Of a stretch of DNA of 64,000 nt, positions 17,495 through 26,676 are shown one piece after another. Both the position numbers and the translations under genes were made by a program. Location: NCBI GenBank assembly GCA_045655805.1, contig JAZOPZ010000013.1, forward strand, positions 1-64,000. The letters are read 5' to 3'. The stretch comes from UBA11475 sp045655805. GTDB taxonomy: Bacteria > Bacillota > Clostridia > Christensenellales > Borkfalkiaceae. Below the pieces are notes generated by a model. That model saw only the letters and a program-made list of their open reading frames with translations, did not search any database and had not been told where the DNA came from. Within the stretch, counting starts at the first letter, position 1, and each line of letters starts with the position of its first letter.

Positions 17495-18574
17495 GTGGCT
17501 ATAATACCAAATAAAATTAATTCAGGCAAGTGGGGCAAATGTCATTGTCAAGGTGCGTGTATGGACAAAAATCACCAATACGTTTACTATTCATTTACTA
17601 CCAAACTCGTAAAAACTGACTTGCAAGGGAACGTAATAGGTTCGGTTGATAATATAATCGGGCATTTAGGTTGTATGGATTTTTGTGATGCCGACGGCAA
17701 GGTGTATGCATCGCTCGAATATAAAAACGATGCAATCGGCAAAGGTATTTTAAGAACGCTTGGTATTTCTGAAGATAACGCCGACGACGGCTTTTACGTG
17801 GCAATTTTTGACGTTGATAAAATCGACCGCATAGGTATGGATGCTGAAAAAGACGGTATAATGCGTGCCGTATATCTTAAAAAGGTAGTTGAAGATTACA
17901 AGGGTAGCGTAACTATTGGCGATAAAAAAGTCGAACATATTCACGGTTGTTCTGGTATCGACGGCTTAACGATCGGTGCTGATTTTGGAACAAACGACGG
18001 CAAAAAGTATCTTTACGTTTGTTACGGCGTTTATTCTGATTTAGAAAGAACCGACAACGACTATCAAGTTATTCACAAATACGATATGTCTGATTTTTGG
18101 AATATTTCAAAACCACTTTCGCAAAGAGAAATGCACAAGGTTGGACCGTCAAAGCCAATTGACGTTTATTATCTTTTTACGGGGAACACTTCTTACGGTA
18201 TACAAAATCTTGAATACGACGAATATACAGGTGACTTTTTTGTATTCGTTTACCAAGGCAAAAAGCCGGAATATCCAAACTATTCTAACTTCGTAATCGA
18301 TGGAAAAATCCCACCTCGCGAAGAAGTTTTGAAAGGTTGCAACGGTGAAGTAGGTAAGGTATTAACCCTTAAAAATATCGGTAACGAACAAAATGGTGTA
18401 AGTGGTACGAACTTTAAGTACGGCGATATGGGTGCATACTCATTAGGCGACGGCAACTTTATGTTTGTTGAACCTATTTGGACTGACCCTGAAAATTTAA
18501 GCGTTAACTTTGTTAAGTATAAAATCAATACGGACGGCGAAGAATATAAATATATTCGCTTAGCAGAAGAATAA
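17495..18574 (+). CDS. Uncharacterised beta-propeller-like protein
   Basis: GTG 17495 follows AAAGGG and gives 359 residues. There is no signal peptide or membrane helix. Repeated Gly-Asp/Tyr-Val-Tyr beta motifs and conserved His-Gly-Cys segments suggest a propeller fold like those in uncharacterised gut Firmicute proteins. It follows the MATE gene but has its own promoter. I cannot assign an activity. Confidence 0.55.
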   Translation: MAIIPNKINSGKWGKCHCQGACMDKNHQYVYYSFTTKLVKTDLQGNVIGSVDNIIGHLGCMDFCDADGKVYASLEYKNDAIGKGILRTLGISEDNADDGFYVAIFDVDKIDRIGMDAEKDGIMRAVYLKKVVEDYKGSVTIGDKKVEHIHGCSGIDGLTIGADFGTNDGKKYLYVCYGVYSDLERTDNDYQVIHKYDMSDFWNISKPLSQREMHKVGPSKPIDVYYLFTGNTSYGIQNLEYDEYTGDFFVFVYQGKKPEYPNYSNFVIDGKIPPREEVLKGCNGEVGKVLTLKNIGNEQNGVSGTNFKYGDMGAYSLGDGNFMFVEPIWTDPENLSVNFVKYKINTDGEEYKYIRLAEE

Positions 18575-18578
18575 AACA

Positions 18579-18609
18579 AAAAAAGTGGAGCGTTAGACTC
18601 CACTTTTTA
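18579..18609. terminator. Bidirectional terminator shared with SRP RNA
   Basis: AAAAAGTGGAG and CTCCACTTTTT flank a 7-base loop, between the plus-strand propeller gene and the minus-strand SRP RNA. Confidence 0.85.
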
Positions 18610-18619
18610 ATTTCAAAAG

Positions 18620-18890
18620 GCGCCGTGCATCCCACGTTGACAAGCGCAACCTCGGCGGTCAAACGACAGGTAACTCCTACAAAGCAACCTTATGGCACAC
18701 GAACTGCATTGCTTAGTGCTGCTACGTCCCCGTCCTGACACGGTTCACAACCGTCCGTTGCATAAGACCTTGTTATCATCATCCCTTATCGAGTTCAGCC
18801 CGAAATTACGGTTGCCTAGGCAGGCGTTCAGTCTTGCTAAAGCGAATTGCAAGTACAGGGCATCGCTAACTCCCCACCTAGCACGGCAGG
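18620..18890 (-). ncRNA. ffs: SRP RNA, large bacterial type with Alu domain
   Basis: On the minus strand the 5' end reads GCCGTGCTAGGTGGGGAGTT, the conserved start of Bacillus/Clostridium scRNA. The S-domain hairpin GTGTCAGGA...AGCAGCA follows. The 3' end GCACGGC pairs with the 5' GCCGTGC. At about 270 bases it is the long Gram-positive form. It binds Ffh and targets membrane and secreted proteins. An apparent short coding frame inside it is spurious. Confidence 0.95.
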
Positions 18891-18893
18891 GTT

Positions 18894-18922
18894 ATTCTAC
18901 AACAAATCTAAAAAAAAAGCAA
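18894..18922 (-). promoter_or_regulatory. Promoter of SRP RNA
   Basis: On the minus strand TTGCTT (18917-18922) and TAGAAT (18894-18899) have a 17-base spacer, placing the start at the RNA 5' end. Confidence 0.75.
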
Positions 18923-18961
18923 GCAACGGAGTAAATATTTTCAAATTTTAATCGATTTGCT

Positions 18962-18990
18962 TTGACAAATTAATTCTTTTAATATAGAAT
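18962..18990 (+). promoter_or_regulatory. Promoter of T-box/ileS
   Basis: TTGACA (18962-18967) and TAGAAT (18985-18990) are 17 bases apart. Confidence 0.85.
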
Positions 18991-19011
18991 ATAGTAGTAA
19001 ATGCGATAATT

Positions 19012-19228
19012 AAGGACAAGTTTTTACCATAGGTCGTTTTAGCGAGTCGGGTATGGTGTAAGCCGATAATGGACGGGGTAAGGATATCACCTTATAGCAG
19101 AATTGCAGAACTTTAGTAAGCAATTTCGGTAGTCACCGTTATTTGACGTAAAGTGCGTGATTTTCGCGAATCAGAGTGGTACCGCGGTATATGCCGTCTC
19201 TTAAGTTTTTTAAGGGACGCTTTTTTTA
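19012..19228 (+). promoter_or_regulatory. T-box leader, isoleucine specifier (ATC)
   Basis: The leader has a Stem I with AGCGAG, the ATGGTGTAAGCCGAT apical region and ATC at 19086-19088 in the specifier position. The T-box sequence TGGTACCGCGG is at 19177-19187. The terminator is CGTCTCTTAA/TTAAGGGACG at 19195-19219 plus a T run. Uncharged tRNA-Ile should stabilise the antiterminator and allow ileS expression. Confidence 0.93.
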
Positions 19229-19278
19229 TTTGTCGCAACCAAAAATACAGTAAATAATTTCAAGGGAGATATATAAGT

Positions 19279-22200
19279 ATGTACGATAAAGTTGACACTT
19301 CGCTTAACTTTTTGGACAGAGAAAAACAAGTTCTTGATTTTTGGAAGGAAAACAAGATATTTGAACAAGTTTTAAGCCTTAACGAAGGCAAGGAAGAATT
19401 TACTTTCTACGACGGCCCTCCAACAGCAAACGGCAAGCCACATATCGGGCACATTTTAACGCGTGTTATAAAGGATATTATACCCCGTTATCGCACAATG
19501 AAAGGTTACCACGTTTTGCGTAAAGCAGGTTGGGATACGCACGGCCTTCCAGTTGAACTTGAAGTAGAAAAAGTTCTCGGTATCAACGGTAAACCTCAAA
19601 TTGAGGCTTACGGTATTGAACCGTTCATCAAAAAATGTAAGGAAAGTGTTTGGAAGTATCAAAGCGAATGGGAAAAGATGTCCGACAGAACGGGGTACTG
19701 GGCTGATATGGAAAACCCTTACGTTACCTATCACGACGATTATATTGAATCCGAATGGTGGGCAATTAAAACCATCGCTGATAAAGGTCTTTTATACAAG
19801 GGCTACAAGATAGTACCGTATTGCCCAAGATGTGGCACGGCGCTTTCTTCGCACGAAGTTGCGCAAGGTTATAAAGACGTTAAAGAAACTTCCGTTTTCG
19901 TAAAATTTAAGTATAAGGGTGAGGAAAATAAATATTTCCTTGCTTGGACTACTACGCCTTGGACGCTTCCTAACAATATGGCGCTTTGTATGAATCCTGA
20001 AGAAAAATACGTTGAAATTTTAGCAGAAGACGGCTCAAAGTATATTTTAGCCGAAGTTTTAGCGCCTAAATATTTCGAAAATTATCAAGTACTTTCAGTT
20101 AAGACCGGTAAGGAATACGAATATACCGAATACGAACCACTCTTTGATTTTGTCGTAGACAAACTTAAGGAAAAGGCGTACTATTTAACCGTTGCCGATT
20201 ACGTTACTATGGAAGACGGTACCGGTATCGTTCATATTGCTCCTGTGTTTGGTGAAGACGACCACCAAGTAGGCGATAGATACGGCTTACCAAGTATTAA
20301 ACTCGTTGATACAGCAGGTAAACTTACTGAAGAATGTCGTGATTTAGCGGGTATTTTCGTTAAAGACGCCGATAAACTTATCATTAAAAACTTAAAGGAA
20401 AGGGGATTACTCTTTAAAACTTTAGAGTTCACCCACAGTTATCCTTTCTGTTGGCGTTGTGATACTCCACTTTTATATTACCCACGTGAAAGTTGGTTCA
20501 TCCGTATGACAGCCGTTAGAGATAAACTTTTAGCATCTAACGCGTCTATTAATTGGATGCCTGAAACCATCGGCACGGGTAGAATGGGCAACTTCTTGGA
20601 AAACGTTATCGATTGGGGCTTATCTCGTGACAGATATTGGGGTACGCCACTCCCTGTATGGCTTTGCGATAAGTGTGGTAAAATGCACGTTATCGGTTCA
20701 AAGGAAGAACTTAAAAAACTGGGCAATATCAAGGGCGATATTGAACTTCACCGTCCGTACATTGACGACGTAACTTTCGCTTGTGACTGTGGTGGTACTT
20801 TCAAGAGGGAAAAAGAAGTTATCGACTGTTGGTTCGATAGTGGTTCAATGCCATTTGCTCAACTTCACTATCCGTTTGAAAATAAAGATCTTTTCGAAAA
20901 ACATTTTCCTGCGGACTTTATTTCAGAGGCTATCGATCAAACTCGTGGTTGGTTCTATACTCTTATTGCAATTTCAACGTTATTGTTTGAAAAAGCACCT
21001 TTCAAAAACTGTATCGTTTTAGGTCACGTAAATGATAAAAACGGTATTAAAATGAGTAAGCACAAGGGTAACGTAGTAGATCCTTGGTCAGTACTTGACA
21101 AACAAGGCGCTGACGCTGTTAGATGGTATTTCTATACCGGTTCTGCTCCTTGGTTACCATCAAGATTTTACGAAGAAGGCGTTGCTGAAGGTCAACGCAA
21201 ATTTATGGGTACTCTTTGGAATACTTACGCTTTCTACGTATTATACGCTGATATCGACGGTTATGATCCATCAAAATATAATCTTAAAGATTGTAAACTT
21301 TCATTGATGGATAAGTGGATTTTGTCAAAACTCAACACCTTGGTAAAAGAAACTGACGATATGCTCGCTGAATACAAGATATTTGAAAGCGCAAGAAATA
21401 TGCAAAATTTCGTTGATGAACTTTCAAACTGGTATATTCGCCGTGGTCGTGAAAGATATTGGGGCAAGGAAATGACTGAAGATAAGATTGCTGCGTACAC
21501 CACTTTGTACACGGTTCTTACCACTCTTGCAAAAATTTCTGCTCCATACACTCCGTTTATGGCTGAAAGTATTTACCAAAACCTTGTACCAAACTTCTAT
21601 AAAGACGCTCCAAAATCAGTACACCTTTGCTCTTATCCTGTCGCTGACGAAAGTTATATCGACAAGGACCTTGAAAAGGGTATGGAACAAGTTCTTGATA
21701 TCGTTGTTTTAGGTAGGTCGGCAAGAAATTCTTCGAATATCAAAAACCGTCAACCACTTCAAAAAGTATTCGTATGTTCTGAACGCGCTGAAAAACTTTC
21801 GGCAGGTCTTGCTGATATCGCTAAAGACGAACTCAACGTAAAAGAACTCGATTATATGACTGAGGCAGTTGACTTCGTTACCTATATCGTAAAACCACAA
21901 CTTAAAACATTAGGTCCAAAATACGGCAAACTTTTAGGTTCTATTAGAAACTTCTTTGCAACTTGCGACACTAACGATTTAGTTAAAACCGTTAAGTCAG
22001 GTGCATCTTATAAAACCGTTTTAGACGGGGTAGAAGTTGAATTTACTGCGGACGATTTACTTATTTCGTCACAAAGTAAAGAAGGCTACGTTGCGGAAAG
22101 CGACAAAGGCTTAACGGTCGTACTTGACACTACCGTTACCCCTGAACTTAAGACCGAAGGCAATATTAGGGAAATTATTTCAAAGGTACAAACGATGCGT

Positions 22201-22404
22201 AAAGACGCTGGCTTTGAAGTAACTGACAAGATTAAAGTATACTTTAATGCATCGGGTGAGGCTAAAGATGCTTTTACTAGTGGTAAAGAACAAATCGCAT
22301 CGGTTGTATTAGCACTTTCTATTGAAGAAGGCGACGCCGACGGCTTTACAAAAGAAATTGACGTAAACGGCGAAGTAGCAAAAGTTACTATCGTTAAGGC
22401 TTAA
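19279..22404 (+). CDS. ileS: Isoleucyl-tRNA synthetase, probable type 2
   Basis: The 1041-residue class I synthetase has His-Ile-Gly-His near residue 56 and Lys-Met-Ser-Lys-His near 595, the CP1 editing domain between them and the anticodon-binding region after 690. The Gly-Trp-Asp-Thr-His-Gly-Leu-Pro-Val-Glu block, rather than Asp-Cys-His-Gly-Leu-Pro-Ile, marks the eukaryote-like IleRS2 branch, whose members often tolerate mupirocin. GGGAG precedes ATG. Expression is under the Ile T-box. The methyltransferase gene begins one base after its stop. Confidence 0.97.
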   Translation: MYDKVDTSLNFLDREKQVLDFWKENKIFEQVLSLNEGKEEFTFYDGPPTANGKPHIGHILTRVIKDIIPRYRTMKGYHVLRKAGWDTHGLPVELEVEKVLGINGKPQIEAYGIEPFIKKCKESVWKYQSEWEKMSDRTGYWADMENPYVTYHDDYIESEWWAIKTIADKGLLYKGYKIVPYCPRCGTALSSHEVAQGYKDVKETSVFVKFKYKGEENKYFLAWTTTPWTLPNNMALCMNPEEKYVEILAEDGSKYILAEVLAPKYFENYQVLSVKTGKEYEYTEYEPLFDFVVDKLKEKAYYLTVADYVTMEDGTGIVHIAPVFGEDDHQVGDRYGLPSIKLVDTAGKLTEECRDLAGIFVKDADKLIIKNLKERGLLFKTLEFTHSYPFCWRCDTPLLYYPRESWFIRMTAVRDKLLASNASINWMPETIGTGRMGNFLENVIDWGLSRDRYWGTPLPVWLCDKCGKMHVIGSKEELKKLGNIKGDIELHRPYIDDVTFACDCGGTFKREKEVIDCWFDSGSMPFAQLHYPFENKDLFEKHFPADFISEAIDQTRGWFYTLIAISTLLFEKAPFKNCIVLGHVNDKNGIKMSKHKGNVVDPWSVLDKQGADAVRWYFYTGSAPWLPSRFYEEGVAEGQRKFMGTLWNTYAFYVLYADIDGYDPSKYNLKDCKLSLMDKWILSKLNTLVKETDDMLAEYKIFESARNMQNFVDELSNWYIRRGRERYWGKEMTEDKIAAYTTLYTVLTTLAKISAPYTPFMAESIYQNLVPNFYKDAPKSVHLCSYPVADESYIDKDLEKGMEQVLDIVVLGRSARNSSNIKNRQPLQKVFVCSERAEKLSAGLADIAKDELNVKELDYMTEAVDFVTYIVKPQLKTLGPKYGKLLGSIRNFFATCDTNDLVKTVKSGASYKTVLDGVEVEFTADDLLISSQSKEGYVAESDKGLTVVLDTTVTPELKTEGNIREIISKVQTMRKDAGFEVTDKIKVYFNASGEAKDAFTSGKEQIASVVLALSIEEGDADGFTKEIDVNGEVAKVTIVKA

Positions 22405-22405
22405 T

Positions 22406-23272
22406 ATGAAAACTGCTAACTGGAAAGATTATTCCGTCATAACAACTGGCGATGGCTATAAGTTGGAGCGTTGGAAAGACGTCGTGTTGCTTCGTCCCGA
22501 CCCACAAGCGATTTGGCCAGCCCAAACGGATATGAACGGTTATAAAAACTTAAATGCAAAATATCTCCGCTCTGAAACGGGTGGCGGGAAATGGCTCAAT
22601 TTAAAACAAACTCCGCAAGAGTGGGAAATTTCTTATAAAGACTTAAAGTTCAAAATTAAACCTATGGGCTTTAAACATACGGGGCTATTTCCTGAACAAG
22701 CAGTAAATTGGGACATTATGACCGACCTTATTAAAGGAGAAAGTAGGGAAGTAAAAGTCCTTAACCTTTTCGCCTATACGGGTGGAGCGACGGTTGCTTG
22801 CCTTAAGGCAGGTGCGAGCGTTTGCCACGTTGACGCAGCCAAAGGGATGGTAGAGCGTGCAGGTGAAAACGTTGCTCTTTCAGGACTTAAAGACGCTCCT
22901 GTAAGATATATTATTGACGACTGCAAAAAGTTCGTTGCAAGGGAAATTCGTCGTGGCAAAAAGTACGACGCAATAATTATGGATCCACCAAGTTACGGCA
23001 GAGGTCCTAATGGTGAAATGTGGAAGTTAGAGGCTGAACTTTACCCACTCGTTGAACTTTGCAAACAAGTGTTATCGGATAATCCTTTATTCTTTTTGAT
23101 AAACAGTTATACTACGGGTTTACAACCTCAAGTTATTAAAAATATTTTGAAATTAAACCTTAAAGATTTAGGTGGTTATTTTACCGCGTACGAAGTCGGA
23201 TTGCCAACCGAAGACGGTATAGTTTTGCCGTGTGGTTGTTCAGGGCTTTGGTCAAGTAAAAAAGTAGATTAA
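22406..23272 (+). CDS. Class I SAM-dependent rRNA methyltransferase (RlmI-like)
   Basis: The 288-residue protein has the SAM-binding Leu-Asn-Leu-Phe-Ala-Tyr-Thr-Gly-Gly motif near 128, an acidic Val-Asp-Ala motif II and catalytic Asp-Pro-Pro-Ser-Tyr at about 195. This is the RlmI/RlmK type that methylates 23S rRNA cytosine or guanine. The N-terminal PUA domain of E. coli RlmI is absent. It is translationally coupled to ileS. Confidence 0.82.
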   Translation: MKTANWKDYSVITTGDGYKLERWKDVVLLRPDPQAIWPAQTDMNGYKNLNAKYLRSETGGGKWLNLKQTPQEWEISYKDLKFKIKPMGFKHTGLFPEQAVNWDIMTDLIKGESREVKVLNLFAYTGGATVACLKAGASVCHVDAAKGMVERAGENVALSGLKDAPVRYIIDDCKKFVAREIRRGKKYDAIIMDPPSYGRGPNGEMWKLEAELYPLVELCKQVLSDNPLFFLINSYTTGLQPQVIKNILKLNLKDLGGYFTAYEVGLPTEDGIVLPCGCSGLWSSKKVD

Positions 23273-23297
23273 AAAAGCACCCGTTTGGGTGCTTTTT
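23272..23297. terminator. Bidirectional terminator
   Basis: AAAAAGCACCC-GTTT-GGGTGCTTTTT lies between the convergent methyltransferase and pyridoxal kinase genes. Confidence 0.88.
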
Positions 23298-23327
23298 AAT
23301 TGCAATGGTATTGTGAAAGTTGACCGT

Positions 23328-24161
23328 TTAGTCTTTTAATGCCTTAATTAGTTTGTAAAGCGACGGCTCAAATTTAGCGCCGTACCAATGGTTTTCTTCG
23401 GTAGCAGTATCTTTGATGCACTCGCATACGTAGTCGGCTGAAGTTTTAGCGCTTTCAACTGCGCTTTTGCCGTTCATAAGTGCGCCTACGAACGCTGATG
23501 CGTAAATATCGCCCGTGCCATGACAACTGTTAGGCAATTTTTCGTGTTCGTAATAATTATAAATCCCGTTTTCGTAAACTACTACGCCGGTTTTACCTGG
23601 TTTGTAGCCGATACCAGTAAATACTATGTTTTTACAGCCGAGAGCAACTAATTTTTCAATAAGCAAGTCGATATACGCTTTGTCGTATTCCGTTTTGTAT
23701 TCAACGCCGGTTAAAAAACAAGCCTCTGTAACGTTAGGTAAAACGTAGTCTGCTTTAGAGCAAAGGGTAGCCATTTCTTTAACAAACACTTCGTCAAAAC
23801 CGTAATATAGTTTGCCGTTGTCAGCCATAGCAGGGTCTACTACTACAACGCCGTTTTGTTGCATTAGGGTAGCAATTATGTCTTTGCAATAGTCAATTTG
23901 TTTAGTACTGCCAAGATAACCGGTGTAAATAGCGTCAAATTTGATATTTTCATTTTTCCAATGGTTTGCGATTTTAGGCATATCGTCGGTTAGGTCGGTA
24001 AAGGTAAAATTCTTAAAACCACCGGTGTGTGTAGAAAGTACTGCCGACGGTAAAACGCAAGTTTCTACGCCACAAGCCGAAATTACAGGCATTGCAACGG
24101 TAAGTGAACATTGTCCTACACAAGAAATATCTTGTATCGTTAAAACTTTTTTGTAAGCCAT
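23328..24161 (-). CDS. pdxY: Pyridoxal/pyridoxamine kinase
   Basis: The 277-residue ribokinase-fold protein phosphorylates B6 vitamers with ATP. The N-terminal Ile-Ser-Cys-Val-Gly-Gln-Cys-Ser segment, Tyr-Thr-Gly-Tyr-Leu-Gly, and the catalytic Gly-Thr-Gly-Asp near 222 fit PdxY/PdxK. It is divergent from a MocR/PdxR-type regulator, the classic partner of vitamin B6 genes, and their promoters overlap. Confidence 0.9.
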   Translation of the reverse strand: MAYKKVLTIQDISCVGQCSLTVAMPVISACGVETCVLPSAVLSTHTGGFKNFTFTDLTDDMPKIANHWKNENIKFDAIYTGYLGSTKQIDYCKDIIATLMQQNGVVVVDPAMADNGKLYYGFDEVFVKEMATLCSKADYVLPNVTEACFLTGVEYKTEYDKAYIDLLIEKLVALGCKNIVFTGIGYKPGKTGVVVYENGIYNYYEHEKLPNSCHGTGDIYASAFVGALMNGKSAVESAKTSADYVCECIKDTATEENHWYGAKFEPSLYKLIKALKD

Positions 24162-24171
24162 AAAAAACCTC

Positions 24172-24221
24172 TTTACAAATATTTTTGAATATATTATAAT
24201 GCAAATGTGGGCTTATGTAAA
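24172..24221. promoter_or_regulatory. Overlapping divergent promoters of pdxY and pdxR-like genes
   Basis: Plus strand: TTTACA (24172-24177), 17 bases, TATAAT (24195-24200). Minus strand: TTTACA (24216-24221), 17 bases, TATAAT (24193-24198). The -10 boxes share four bases, so RNA polymerase can occupy only one at a time. Confidence 0.75.
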
Positions 24222-24252
24222 TAGTCAAAAACGGAGAATTTTATATAACCAG

Positions 24253-25302
24253 ATGGAAAAAAAGTATTTTAAGTTGTATTCCGAATTAAAGGACAATATA
24301 TTAAATGGCGCGTATGAAAGTGGCAAACTTCCGTCCAAGCGAGTAACGGCAATTAGTAGTGGTTATAGCCTAATCACGGTTGAAAAGGCTTACGCTATGC
24401 TTGAAGATGAAGGTTTTATCACAGCAAGGGAGCGTAGTGGGTATTTTATTTCCACGCCGTCTACCGTGATTGAAGAAGATTTAGGCGTTGAACTTTTGCC
24501 ACCACCGTTAGACGAAACGGTTACGGGGGGGTACATAGATAAGTTTGAATATTCAACTTGGTTTAAGACTGTTAGAAAAGTTATAACTGAAAAGGATAAG
24601 GAACTTTTTATAAAAGCCCCACCTGAAGGTTGCGCCGTTTTAAGAAACGCTATATCAACCTATCTTCGCCGTAGTCGCAATATAATCGCATCACCTGAAC
24701 GGATTATAATAGGTTCAGGCGCTGAACAACTTTACGAAAACGTAGTTAAAATTTTGGGTAGAGATAAAATTTACGGTACAGAAAATCCTTGTTATAAAAA
24801 GATTTATGAAGTTTATTTAGGGGAAGGGGTTAGTGTTTGTCCACTCGATATGTCGATAAACGGAATAAAGGAAAGCGAATTAAACGGCAAAAAATTTGAC
24901 GTTTTACACGTCACACCTTTTTCTAGTTATCCGACTATGGTTACTGCTGATAGAAATAAACGACTTTCTTACTTAAGGTGGGCAAAACAAAACGGTGGAT
25001 ATATCGTAGAAGACGATTTTGCTAGCGAATTTCACCCAAATCAATTTCAAATAAAAACCCTTTATTCACTTTCTGATAACGATTGCGTCATTTACTTAAA
25101 CACTTTTTCAAAATCACTTTCGCCGTCAATGCGTATAGGCTATATGATTTTACCTGAAAACCTAATAAAAATTTATTACGAGCGTTTAGGTGGTTATTCT
25201 TGTTCGGTGCCCGTTATGGACCAATATATTCTTGCAGAATTTATAAAAAGTGGGAATTTTGAACGCCACTTAAATAGGGTTAGGCGTAAACTCTTGAAAT
25301 AA
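24253..25302 (+). CDS. MocR/PdxR-type GntR regulator, C-terminally short
   Basis: Residues 1-65 form a GntR winged helix. Residues 90-349 form a type I aminotransferase-like domain with the PLP lysine in Thr-Phe-Ser-Lys-Ser-Leu-Ser-Pro. MocR proteins usually have 450-500 residues. This one ends in the middle of a helix after Arg-Arg-Lys-Leu-Leu-Lys, about 90-100 residues early, and no other frame continues it. I chose ATG 24253 because an earlier ATG at 24199 lies inside the -10 box. It probably senses PLP and controls pdxY. Truncation may have altered or abolished this. Confidence 0.8.
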   Translation: MEKKYFKLYSELKDNILNGAYESGKLPSKRVTAISSGYSLITVEKAYAMLEDEGFITARERSGYFISTPSTVIEEDLGVELLPPPLDETVTGGYIDKFEYSTWFKTVRKVITEKDKELFIKAPPEGCAVLRNAISTYLRRSRNIIASPERIIIGSGAEQLYENVVKILGRDKIYGTENPCYKKIYEVYLGEGVSVCPLDMSINGIKESELNGKKFDVLHVTPFSSYPTMVTADRNKRLSYLRWAKQNGGYIVEDDFASEFHPNQFQIKTLYSLSDNDCVIYLNTFSKSLSPSMRIGYMILPENLIKIYYERLGGYSCSVPVMDQYILAEFIKSGNFERHLNRVRRKLLK

Positions 25303-25455
25303 ATACTATGTTTTTAAAATATAATGTGACCATTTTTTCACTTAAATTTGCTCATATTTGCATAAATCGTTGATTGATTACACCTAAAACTAGGCAAAAC
25401 GGTCAATTCCTACAAAAAACAAGCAACCAAGTGAGCAATCGAGCAAAATTAACTA

Positions 25456-25484
25456 TTGACAAACTTGGGCCGTTGGAGTACAAT
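25456..25484 (+). promoter_or_regulatory. Promoter of gpsA-like gene
   Basis: TTGACA (25456-25461) and TACAAT (25479-25484) are 17 bases apart. Confidence 0.8.
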
Positions 25485-25525
25485 AAAATCGTTAAAGCCA
25501 AACGGCAAAATAAGGAGATTTTATT

Positions 25526-26563
25526 ATGAGTATCGTAACGATTATCGGCGCAGGTATGATGGGTTCAGCACTTGCTTTTCCAGCAAGGGAAAACGGACAT
25601 GAAGTTCGTCTTGTAGGCACTCCACTTGATAGAGAAATTATCGAAGTTTCGATTAAAACTGGCAGACATCCAAAGTTTGAAAAGGATTTTCCTGCAGGTA
25701 TTAAGTATTATCAAGTTGAAGAAATGGAAGACGCTATCAAAGGTTCAACTTTTATTATAGGTGGCGTAAGTTCTTTTGGTGTTGATTGGTTTGCTGAAGA
25801 AGTTTTACCAAAAATCCCTGACGATATTCCTGTTTTATCTGTTACAAAAGGTTTAGTTAACCTTGACGACGGCAAGTTGATTTGTTATCCTGAATATTGG
25901 CAAATGACTTTGGATAAACTCGGCAAAAAGACTGAACTTTGCGCAATCGGCGGTCCTTGCACTAGTTACGAACTCGTTTTCCACGACCAAACTTTAGTTG
26001 CTTTTTGCGGTAAAAACCTTAAAACTTTAGAAATGATGAAGTCAGTTATGACTACTGACTATTATCATATTATTACTACTACCGACGTTGTCGGTATCGA
26101 AAGCGCAGTTGCACTTAAAAACGGTTACGCTTTGGGTATTACCTTAACTATCGGTGAAAATATTGCAAAAACCGGCAATGAAGATGAACTCCACTTCAAC
26201 TCGCAAGCAGGTATCTTCCTTGAAGCGTCAAAAGAAATGCACAAACTTATCGCTATGCAAGGTGGTGACCTTAATTCATATTTCGTGGGTGTTGGCGACT
26301 TATACGTTACCGTTTACGGTGGTAGAACCCGTAAAGTTGGTATTTTACTCGGTAAAGGCTACAATATTGACGAAAGTTTAGAGATTTTATCGGGCGTTAC
26401 GCTTGAAAGTTTAGTCGTTGCGTCAAGAGTTGCAAAGGCTCTTAAAGTTAAAGCGTCAAAGGGTGAAGTTGATCTTAAAGACTTCCCACTCTTAATGCAC
26501 GTGGACGAAATTATTTCCGACAAAAAACCAGTTAATATTCCTTGGGAAGCGTTTACAAAATAA
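25526..26563 (+). CDS. gpsA: NAD(P)-dependent glycerol-3-phosphate dehydrogenase
   Basis: The 345-residue protein begins with the Rossmann loop Gly-Ala-Gly-Met-Met-Gly-Ser-Ala. It has Ser-Val-Thr-Lys-Gly-Leu and the catalytic Ala-Leu-Lys-Asn region near 197, as in GpsA, which makes sn-glycerol 3-phosphate from dihydroxyacetone phosphate for phospholipids. The second half is somewhat divergent from housekeeping GpsA, so a related dehydrogenase is possible. AAGGAGA precedes the ATG, and the gene has its own promoter and terminator. Confidence 0.8.
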   Translation: MSIVTIIGAGMMGSALAFPARENGHEVRLVGTPLDREIIEVSIKTGRHPKFEKDFPAGIKYYQVEEMEDAIKGSTFIIGGVSSFGVDWFAEEVLPKIPDDIPVLSVTKGLVNLDDGKLICYPEYWQMTLDKLGKKTELCAIGGPCTSYELVFHDQTLVAFCGKNLKTLEMMKSVMTTDYYHIITTTDVVGIESAVALKNGYALGITLTIGENIAKTGNEDELHFNSQAGIFLEASKEMHKLIAMQGGDLNSYFVGVGDLYVTVYGGRTRKVGILLGKGYNIDESLEILSGVTLESLVVASRVAKALKVKASKGEVDLKDFPLLMHVDEIISDKKPVNIPWEAFTK

Positions 26564-26583
26564 TTTTTCAAAAAATTACGGTG

Positions 26584-26606
26584 GGGGATTGCAAAATCCC
26601 CTTTTT
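26584..26606 (+). terminator. Terminator after gpsA
   Basis: GGGGATT-GCAA-AATCCCC is followed by five T residues. Confidence 0.88.
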
Positions 26607-26621
26607 CGTTTTAAAAATTTC

Positions 26622-26650
26622 TTGCTTTTCAAAGTTATTTGCTGTATAAT
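26622..26650 (+). promoter_or_regulatory. Promoter of RluA-family gene
   Basis: TTGCTT (26622-26627) and TATAAT (26645-26650) are 17 bases apart. Confidence 0.75.
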
Positions 26651-26676
26651 ATACGCGAACACTTTTGGAGTTTATT

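Noticed and set aside
18692..18934. 80-residue plus-strand open frame
   Set aside because: It lies within the SRP RNA and its promoter on the opposite strand and has no RBS or homology.
24199..24252. Earlier ATG start for the PdxR-like regulator
   Set aside because: The codon is inside the -10 box, so it would not be transcribed; ATG 24253 fits the start of MocR proteins.
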